Origin: Chitinophagaceae bacterium
Lineage (GTDB): Bacteria; Bacteroidota; Bacteroidia; Chitinophagales; Chitinophagaceae
Assembly: GCA_023251285.1 (NCBI GenBank)
Contig: JAHEZB010000031.1
Location: 1 to 10,547, forward strand
Reading direction: 5' to 3'
Length of the DNA: 10,547 nt
Below are positions 5,930 to 10,547 of this stretch, one piece after another. Positions within the stretch are counted from its first letter, which is position 1, and every line of letters starts with the position of its first letter. The position numbers were made by a program, and so were the translations under genes. The notes beneath the pieces are model-generated. The model ran no database searches, had not been told where the DNA came from, and was given only the letters and a program-made list of their open reading frames with translations.

Positions 5930-6614
5930 CTTATATCAAATGCAAAACGTTGCCGCTTATTTTTGCCTCATCTTCGGATCGATGCTGCTACTCGGCGCTT
6001 TTGCAAAATTGCTCAGCAAAAACTTTTATACGCTGCATGTATTTGTCAGAAAATTCAGCATCCTTGATCTCGAATTTCCTGATTCTTCATTGGAATTAAC
6101 TACCTATATCCGCGGAATTTTTTTATTGCCAAAAGAATTGTCCACGAGGTCATTGCGATCGCTGAAAACTTATCTTTACCTTGATTTCCTTTTTATTCCT
6201 CTCGCTTATGGTTCCCTGTTTTTATTATGCCTGTTGATTGCAAATAAATTTACTTTTCTGGGCCATTATATTTTTTTAATTCTTGCATGGCTGCAATTAA
6301 TTCCCGTGGTTTGCGATGCCGGCAAAAATTTCTTTCTTTTAAAAAAAATAAGGCCGGATGCAAAAGTTTCGCGGGAAGGTACACACAAAGCGTACCTGGC
6401 ACTTGAAAGAATAAAGTGGCTTGTGGCGTTGGTGGCGGCAGTTTTTAGTTTATCTGCTTTATTTTATTTCTGGGTTACCGGAAAATATTCTGTCAGTTCT
6501 TTTCGTTTTCTCATTATTGTTATTATTGAAATAGCCGTGTTTTTTATTTTAAGAAAAGTGTTTGCAAAAGGATCGAAAATCGATCTGGAGAAATATCAAA
6601 ATATTGGTAATTAA
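5922..6614 (+). CDS. Multi-spanning membrane protein of unknown function, coupled to the patatin gene
   Basis: This 230-aa protein (GTG start) has about five hydrophobic segments, near residues 12-31, 84-108, 112-132, 165-186 and 194-213. A polar stretch lies between the first two, and the C-terminus is basic. I do not recognise the family. GTG at 5922 overlaps the patatin stop by 8 nt. An ATG at 5940, 10 nt after that stop, gives a 224-aa product beginning MQNVAAYF and is an equally good start. Either way the spacing implies co-transcription and perhaps translational coupling with the patatin-like lipase. The polar stretch at 32-83 contains FSILDLEFPDSSLELTTYI but no catalytic motif that I can name. 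A role as membrane partner or scaffold for the lipase is an inference from gene order only. Confidence 0.7.
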   Translation: MNNLYQMQNVAAYFCLIFGSMLLLGAFAKLLSKNFYTLHVFVRKFSILDLEFPDSSLELTTYIRGIFLLPKELSTRSLRSLKTYLYLDFLFIPLAYGSLFLLCLLIANKFTFLGHYIFLILAWLQLIPVVCDAGKNFFLLKKIRPDAKVSREGTHKAYLALERIKWLVALVAAVFSLSALFYFWVTGKYSVSSFRFLIIVIIEIAVFFILRKVFAKGSKIDLEKYQNIGN

Positions 6615-6686
6615 TGCTCATTTTTCTGTAACAAAATTTTGTGAATTTAAAATATAATTAATCCTTTTTTAAGATAACTTCGCCCC

Positions 6687-7739
6687 ATGAAAACTAGAGT
6701 TTACCTGGCTATTGCCCCAATTACTTTTGCCGTTTTTTGTTTGTTTACTGCCTGCAATAGCGGCCAGTCTGCGAGCGATCATTTGGCCGCCCAATCTCTT
6801 ACTGATTCTGCAAAAAAAGAGCAGCATATTGAGAAAGGAAAAGTATATGAGAAAAAAACCGTTGACACTGCTTTATTTAACAAGCTTCTTGCAAATCTTG
6901 CCAATCACGACACTACGGGAAGGTGGCCTGTAAAAATGCCGTATCCTTTGCCTGGAGCGGTGTTGCCATTCCACCGCATCGTAGCATTTTATGGAAATTT
7001 ATATTCTAAAAAAATGGGTATTCTTGGGGAATTACCAAAAAATGAAATGCTTAAAAAGCTGAAAGAAGAAGTTGCTCATTGGCAGGCCGCAGATTCTTCA
7101 ATTCCGGTAATACCGGCTTTGCATTATATCGCTGTTACTGCACAGGGAGCGCCCGGAAAAGATGGGAAACACCGGATGCGCATGCCTTCCGGCCAGATTG
7201 ATACCATTATAAATTGGGCAAATAGCATTGATGCTTTGGTGTTTCTGGATGTGCAAGTTGGACATAGTTCGGTGAGAGACGAAGTACCGCCATTGGAAAA
7301 ATATTTGCAGATGCCACAGGTGCACCTGGGAATTGATCCTGAATTTTCAATGAAAGACGGTCACGTTCCCGGAAAAAAGATTGGAACGTTCAGTGCGGAA
7401 GATGTGAATACCGCCATTGATGATTTAGCTGCTTTGGTAAAAAAATACAATCTTCCTCCAAAGATTTTAATCGTTCATCGTTTTACTCAAGGAATGATCA
7501 CCAATTACAAGCAGATAAAAAAAGTGCCGGAAGTGCAGGTAGTAATGGATATGGATGGCTGGGGCGATAAAACATTGAAACGCTCGACCTACCTGCTTTA
7601 TATTTACAAAGAACCGGTTGAATTTACAGGATTTAAATTATTTTATAAAAATGATACCAGGACCGGTGTCAATCAGCTTTATACGCCGCAGGAGTTATTA
7701 AGATTTACCCCAAAACCAATTTACATTCAATACCAATAA
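6687..7739 (+). CDS. Predicted lipoprotein with TIM-barrel-like motifs, function unknown
   Basis: The 350-aa product starts with a lipoprotein signal (residues 1-22) ending in a lipobox, LFTAC, so Cys23 should be lipidated and the protein exported to the envelope. A polar linker (24-75) leads into a globular region with regularly spaced hydrophobic strands ending in acidic or polar residues: RIVAFYGN (97-104), IPALHYIA (142-149), LVFLDVQVG (184-192, Asp188), HLGIDPEF (213-220, Asp217 and Glu219), KILIVHRF (259-266, His264) and VVMDMDGWG (285-293, Asp288 and Asp290). This pattern suggests a (beta/alpha)8 barrel such as a glycoside hydrolase. From memory, secreted actinobacterial proteins share the YG..LG.LGE, D.EF...G..PG and VH.FT patterns, also without assigned function. 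The next gene, 12 nt downstream, is a CE4 deacetylase lipoprotein, so a role on surface glycans is plausible but unproven. AAATTTTG at 6634-6641 is a weak promoter candidate. Confidence 0.75.
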   Translation: MKTRVYLAIAPITFAVFCLFTACNSGQSASDHLAAQSLTDSAKKEQHIEKGKVYEKKTVDTALFNKLLANLANHDTTGRWPVKMPYPLPGAVLPFHRIVAFYGNLYSKKMGILGELPKNEMLKKLKEEVAHWQAADSSIPVIPALHYIAVTAQGAPGKDGKHRMRMPSGQIDTIINWANSIDALVFLDVQVGHSSVRDEVPPLEKYLQMPQVHLGIDPEFSMKDGHVPGKKIGTFSAEDVNTAIDDLAALVKKYNLPPKILIVHRFTQGMITNYKQIKKVPEVQVVMDMDGWGDKTLKRSTYLLYIYKEPVEFTGFKLFYKNDTRTGVNQLYTPQELLRFTPKPIYIQYQ

Positions 7740-7751
7740 TTCTCATTTTTT

Positions 7752-8615
7752 ATGAAAACCGTTGTTTTTATTGCATTTTGTGTTTCCATTTTAGCGGCAT
7801 GCAATTCTGCCACAGCTACAAAAGATAAAGATCAAAAGACAAAATCTGCAGCTACCATGAAGGCAGATTCTACATCTTCCAACGCAGAAATGAATACTCC
7901 TGTCGCAGACGCTGCTACTGTTTTTGCAAAAAGGCAAGTGCCTGTACTGTGCTATCATCACATTCGTGACCCGAAGCCCGGACAAAGTGAAACCTTGAAA
8001 AGTTATTCTGTATCGCCGGCGCAGTTTGCACAACAAATGAAAGCGCTTAAGGACAGTGGTTATGAAACGATTTTACCTAATCAACTGTATAATTATCTCG
8101 TTCACGGAGGCCCGCTTCCTGCAAAACCAGTAATGCTCACCTTTGATGATACCGATGAAGAACAATTCAGCATTGGCTACCAGGAAATGAAAAAGTATGG
8201 ATTTAAAGGCGTGTTTTTTATCATGACTATTTCTATTAATCGTCCCAGATATATGACCAAAGAACAACTGAAACAGTTGGCCGATGATGGAAATGCAGTG
8301 GAATCACACACATGGGATCATCACATGGTAACCAAATACCAGGGCGAAGATTGGGAAAAACAATTTGTGAAACCGCGTAAAACCATTGAAGACATCACCG
8401 GAAAGCCTGCTACTTATTTTGCTTATCCGTACGGATTATGGAATGCTGCTGCAATCCCGCAACTGAAAAAAGCCGGATTTAAAATGGCTTTTATTTTATC
8501 TACCAAACGAGATTCAACTGAACCATTATATACAGTAAGGAGGATGATCGTGCCGGGTCAATGGTCTGTAACGGGAATGATGAAAGCAATGAAGCAGACA
8601 TTTCACTTGGATTAA
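7752..8615 (+). CDS. Polysaccharide deacetylase (NodB/CE4 domain) lipoprotein
   Basis: The 287-aa protein has a lipoprotein signal with lipobox LAAC (Cys17), a low-complexity Ser/Thr/Ala linker (18-58), then a NodB-homology domain. Motif 1 is TFDD (130-133), with Asp132 the likely catalytic base and Asp133 a metal ligand. Motif 2 is SHTWDH (185-190), giving metal ligands His186 and His190. Motif 3 is FAYPYG (223-228), lacking the Arg of classic RxxPY as in PgaB/IcaB-type enzymes. The domain opening VPVLCYHHI (63-71) is also PgaB/IcaB-like. Such enzymes remove N-acetyl or O-acetyl groups from polymers such as poly-N-acetylglucosamine, xylan or peptidoglycan; the substrate here is unknown. TFDD is followed by T rather than the more usual G. 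It probably forms an operon with the preceding lipoprotein gene (12-nt gap). Anchoring in the envelope is inferred from the lipobox. Confidence 0.9.
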   Translation: MKTVVFIAFCVSILAACNSATATKDKDQKTKSAATMKADSTSSNAEMNTPVADAATVFAKRQVPVLCYHHIRDPKPGQSETLKSYSVSPAQFAQQMKALKDSGYETILPNQLYNYLVHGGPLPAKPVMLTFDDTDEEQFSIGYQEMKKYGFKGVFFIMTISINRPRYMTKEQLKQLADDGNAVESHTWDHHMVTKYQGEDWEKQFVKPRKTIEDITGKPATYFAYPYGLWNAAAIPQLKKAGFKMAFILSTKRDSTEPLYTVRRMIVPGQWSVTGMMKAMKQTFHLD

Positions 8616-8660
8616 TTATCCGATTACTGTGAGTTTATGGTTTTGCCATTTGCTGATTAA

Positions 8661-9233
8661 TCAATTATAATGCTTCCATTTTTTGTCTATTCTTTTCATA
8701 ATTGCATTTAATCCATCAAGCGTGCCCTGGTAATAATCGTTTTTTGCAAAAGAAGGAATAATATATTTGTTGATGATCCGGTATTTTTCGTCATAATCCA
8801 TATATTTATTAATTCCGAAATCGGTACAAACAAATATTTTTCTATAATCTTTTGAAATACAAATCACGATTCCGTTGCTTTTAGAAATTTTTCCGATACC
8901 CCATTTTTTTAAAAGGCGATAGGCAAAGTCGTCAAATTTGTACTCAGCAACCATATTGGAATCAACTGTTACAATACAAATTTCAATGCTGGTTCTTTTT
9001 TCAAGATGTTGCAGCATTGTTTCCAGGTTATTTTCCTGAACCGGGTTATATAATCCTTCAAAATCATTTACCCAACCGACCGCTGCCGGTAATGTATCCC
9101 AGATGGATTGCCTGTATTTCTGCAACTCAGCCGGACTCATGGCTTTATAAGGATGGTAATCCGATACAGTTTGTGCCGTAATTCCTGTAGAGAATAAAGA
9201 CAGGCAAACAAAAAGGATTGAAACTATCTTCAT
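8661..9233 (-). CDS. Secreted TPM-domain protein
   Basis: The 190-aa product has an N-terminal Sec signal (MKIVSILFVCLSLFSTGITA, cleavage near A20-Q21) followed by a TPM domain (about 54-178). Typical features are VNDFEGLYN (55-63) at the start, a strand SIEICIVTVDS (82-92), DDFAYRLLKKWGIGK (101-115), GIVICISKDYRKIFVCTDFGI (121-141), which is the conserved core, and the IIPSFAKNDYYQGTLDGL helix (158-175). TPM domains occur in plant TLP18.3/Psb32 and in many bacterial envelope proteins; phosphatase activity has been claimed for the plant form. Most bacterial relatives have a C-terminal membrane helix or Gly-rich tail. This one ends right after the domain, so it is likely a free periplasmic protein. 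It converges on the deacetylase gene and has its own promoter. Confidence 0.85.
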   Translation of the reverse strand: MKIVSILFVCLSLFSTGITAQTVSDYHPYKAMSPAELQKYRQSIWDTLPAAVGWVNDFEGLYNPVQENNLETMLQHLEKRTSIEICIVTVDSNMVAEYKFDDFAYRLLKKWGIGKISKSNGIVICISKDYRKIFVCTDFGINKYMDYDEKYRIINKYIIPSFAKNDYYQGTLDGLNAIMKRIDKKWKHYN

Positions 9234-9258
9234 AAGCTAATGGGAATGCTTCTTGTCA

Positions 9259-9266
9259 CAAAAATA
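9259..9266 (-). promoter_or_regulatory. -7 element of the TPM gene
   Basis: On the minus strand 9266-9259 reads TATTTTTG followed by T, a perfect TAnnTTTGY match. ATTG (9291-9288), one mismatch from TTTG, lies about 21 nt upstream. The start near 9252 leaves a leader of about 19 nt before the ATG at 9233. Confidence 0.5.
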
Positions 9267-9484
9267 AAGTAATACATTTTGAAAATAACAATGTACATAA
9301 ATTAAAATTATAATCCTTTCTGTTTATGAATAGCGGTTAATTGCTCCTCTCAGTAGATAAACAAATATCTCAGATTTGTGTTTTTAAAGGTTCCTTTTTT
9401 TGGATACAAAAAATGGCGCAATCGTTTGTTTAATTCTGCCATTACGAAGAATAACATGATCCCATTTTTTTTATTTTCCCATCG

Positions 9485-9513
9485 TTTGGTTTTACCGGTT
9501 ATTTCTATATTTT
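9485..9513 (+). promoter_or_regulatory. Promoter candidate for the sugar permease gene
   Basis: A perfect -33 element TTTG (9485-9488) is followed after 17 nt by TATATTTT (9506-9513), one mismatch from TAnnTTTG, and then C. Transcription near 9520 would leave a leader of about 30 nt before the ATG at 9550. Confidence 0.45.
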
Positions 9514-9549
9514 CACGCAATGGATTCTCCATTTAATAAATAAAATTTC

Positions 9550-10547
9550 ATGAACCAAAACCTTACCACGGGCAAAAAAAATTATACTTCAGAAATTGTA
9601 ATTATCGGCATTCTCTTTTTTATTTTTGGCTTTGTAACCTGGCTTAACAGTACGTTGATTCCTTATCTGCAAATTGCCTGTCAGCTGGAAACATCACAGG
9701 CAGTTCTCGTCACCTTTGCATTTTATATTTCTTATGCTGTAATGGCATTTCCGTCTTCCTGGGTGTTAAAAAAGACAGGTTTTAAAAATGGAATGATGTG
9801 GGGATTGCTGTTAATGGCGGTTGGAGCATTAATTTTTATTCCGGCAGCGCAATCAAGAACGTATGGATTATTTCTAACAGGATTATTTGTGATTGGTACC
9901 GGGTTGGCTTTGCTCCAAACAGCTTCTAATCCGTACATTACCATTCTTGGACCGATAGAAAGTGCGGCTAAAAGAATCAGTGTAATGGGGATTTGCAACA
10001 AGGGAGCGGGCGCATTGGCTCCATTGGTTATGGGCGCTTTTTTATTAAAAGATTCAGATGCCATTCTTGAAAAATTAAAGACACTGAATCCAGCGGAGAA
10101 AGCAGTAGAGTTAGACGCGCTGGCATCAAGGGTGATTGTTCCTTACATAATTATTGCAGCAGTTTTAATTGCCCTGGCGGTATTTATTTATTTCTCCAGC
10201 CTGCCGGAAGTAAAAGCAGAAGGAGAAGATGATGAAAGAAATACAGCTAACGGTGATGGACAAACGATTTTCAATTTTCCATATTTATGGATTGGATTTG
10301 TTACGCTGTTTTTATATGTGGGCGTCGAAGTAATGGCGGGTGATATCATCCAGGTGTATGGAAAAGCAATTGGCATCAGCCTGGATATTGCCAAACATTT
10401 TACTACCTACACGATGATCGGAATGCTGATTGGATATTTAATTGGTATCGTTACAATTCCAAAATATATATCACAAACGACAGCGCTAAAGGGCTCTGCA
10501 ATTCTCGGAATTATTTTTACTTTACTCGCCATTTTTACTTCAGGATA
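9550..10547 (+). CDS. FucP/GluP-family sugar MFS permease (3' end cut by the window)
   Basis: The reading frame is open from ATG 9550 to the right edge (332 codons), against about 430-450 for the family, so roughly the last quarter is missing. It is a major facilitator of the L-fucose/glucose-galactose (FHS) branch, bringing a sugar across the inner membrane with protons. Family blocks include FFIFGFVTWLNSTLIPYL (23-40), FAFYISYAVMAFPSSWVLKK (56-75), LFLTGLFVIGTGLALLQTASNP (107-128), ITILGPIESAAKRIS (130-144) and NKGAGALAPLVMG (150-162). A charged cytoplasmic loop (about 218-240) separates the halves. The positions of E. coli FucP Asp46 and Glu135 are Ser34 and Gln123 here. The sugar cannot be told from sequence. 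The N-terminal 15 residues are polar, as expected for a cytoplasmic tail. Confidence 0.9.
   Translation, partial: MNQNLTTGKKNYTSEIVIIGILFFIFGFVTWLNSTLIPYLQIACQLETSQAVLVTFAFYISYAVMAFPSSWVLKKTGFKNGMMWGLLLMAVGALIFIPAAQSRTYGLFLTGLFVIGTGLALLQTASNPYITILGPIESAAKRISVMGICNKGAGALAPLVMGAFLLKDSDAILEKLKTLNPAEKAVELDALASRVIVPYIIIAAVLIALAVFIYFSSLPEVKAEGEDDERNTANGDGQTIFNFPYLWIGFVTLFLYVGVEVMAGDIIQVYGKAIGISLDIAKHFTTYTMIGMLIGYLIGIVTIPKYISQTTALKGSAILGIIFTLLAIFTSG

Larger units (their letters stand above)
9234..9549. other. Divergent intergenic region between the TPM gene and the sugar permease gene
   Basis: This 316-nt region holds the leftward promoter of the TPM gene (9259-9266) and a rightward promoter candidate (9485-9513) for the permease. 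A small inverted repeat, AGATA-N6-TATCT (9355-9370), lies between them; it might be an operator but is short and AT-rich. A 60-codon minus-strand open frame (9350-9532) overlaps the promoter and is not accepted as a gene. Confidence 0.45.

Noticed and set aside
8600..8660. Bidirectional terminator between the deacetylase and TPM genes
   Set aside because: Only a 4-bp GGAT/ATCC pairing and scattered AT repeats are visible, with no stable stem followed by a T-run.
9350..9532. 60-codon minus-strand open frame between the TPM and permease genes
   Set aside because: It overlaps the likely permease promoter, has no recognisable domain, and the AT-rich region readily yields such frames.
9732..10394. 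Minus-strand frames of 110 and 68 codons under the permease
   Set aside because: The plus strand is an unbroken FucP-type permease through this interval, so these are antisense artefacts.

Overview
The window reads as chromosomal DNA of a Bacteroidota member, most likely Chitinophagaceae-like (inference). It is AT-rich, has no clear Shine-Dalgarno sites, and carries several good matches to the Bacteroidota sigma-A -7 element TAnnTTTG. Its protein families (EI24 membrane protein, short RsmI-like methylase, FucP-type sugar permease, lipoproteins with MK...C signals) fit that group. No rRNA, tRNA, CRISPR array, insertion sequence or prophage gene is visible.

Left part (1-1873). A leftward promoter with a hairpin leader sits at the edge and probably serves a gene outside the window. 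A rightward 97-aa membrane protein (TTG start) follows. Convergent to it is a 300-aa Abi_2 (AbiD/AbiF-type) HEPN protein. Between that gene and mpg is a 412-nt gap. On the Abi strand the gap holds a perfect -7 element, two stem-loops and then a stem-loop with a T-run ending 13 nt before the abi ATG. This resembles a small structured RNA of about 150 nt with its own promoter and terminator, placed directly upstream of an RNase-like toxin. It is the most interesting feature of the window.

Middle (1874-4372). A leftward mpg (3-methyladenine DNA glycosylase) diverges from a rightward two-gene unit: an EI24-domain membrane protein (TTG start) and, 4 nt later, a tetrapyrrole-methylase-fold SAM methyltransferase related to RsmI. 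A gap of about 350 nt follows with only a short palindrome and weak coding-like remnants.

Right part (4373-10547). A patatin-like lipase with a predicted transmembrane hairpin inside its catalytic domain is translationally linked to a multi-spanning membrane protein of unknown function. Next come two tightly spaced lipoproteins: one unrecognised with TIM-barrel-like strand motifs, one a NodB/CE4 polysaccharide deacetylase. Together they look like a surface-polysaccharide processing pair. A leftward secreted TPM-domain protein converges on them. Finally a FucP-family sugar permease begins at 9550 and runs off the right edge.

Overall this is mostly ordinary housekeeping and envelope biology with one probable defence or toxin-antitoxin locus (about 559-1643).
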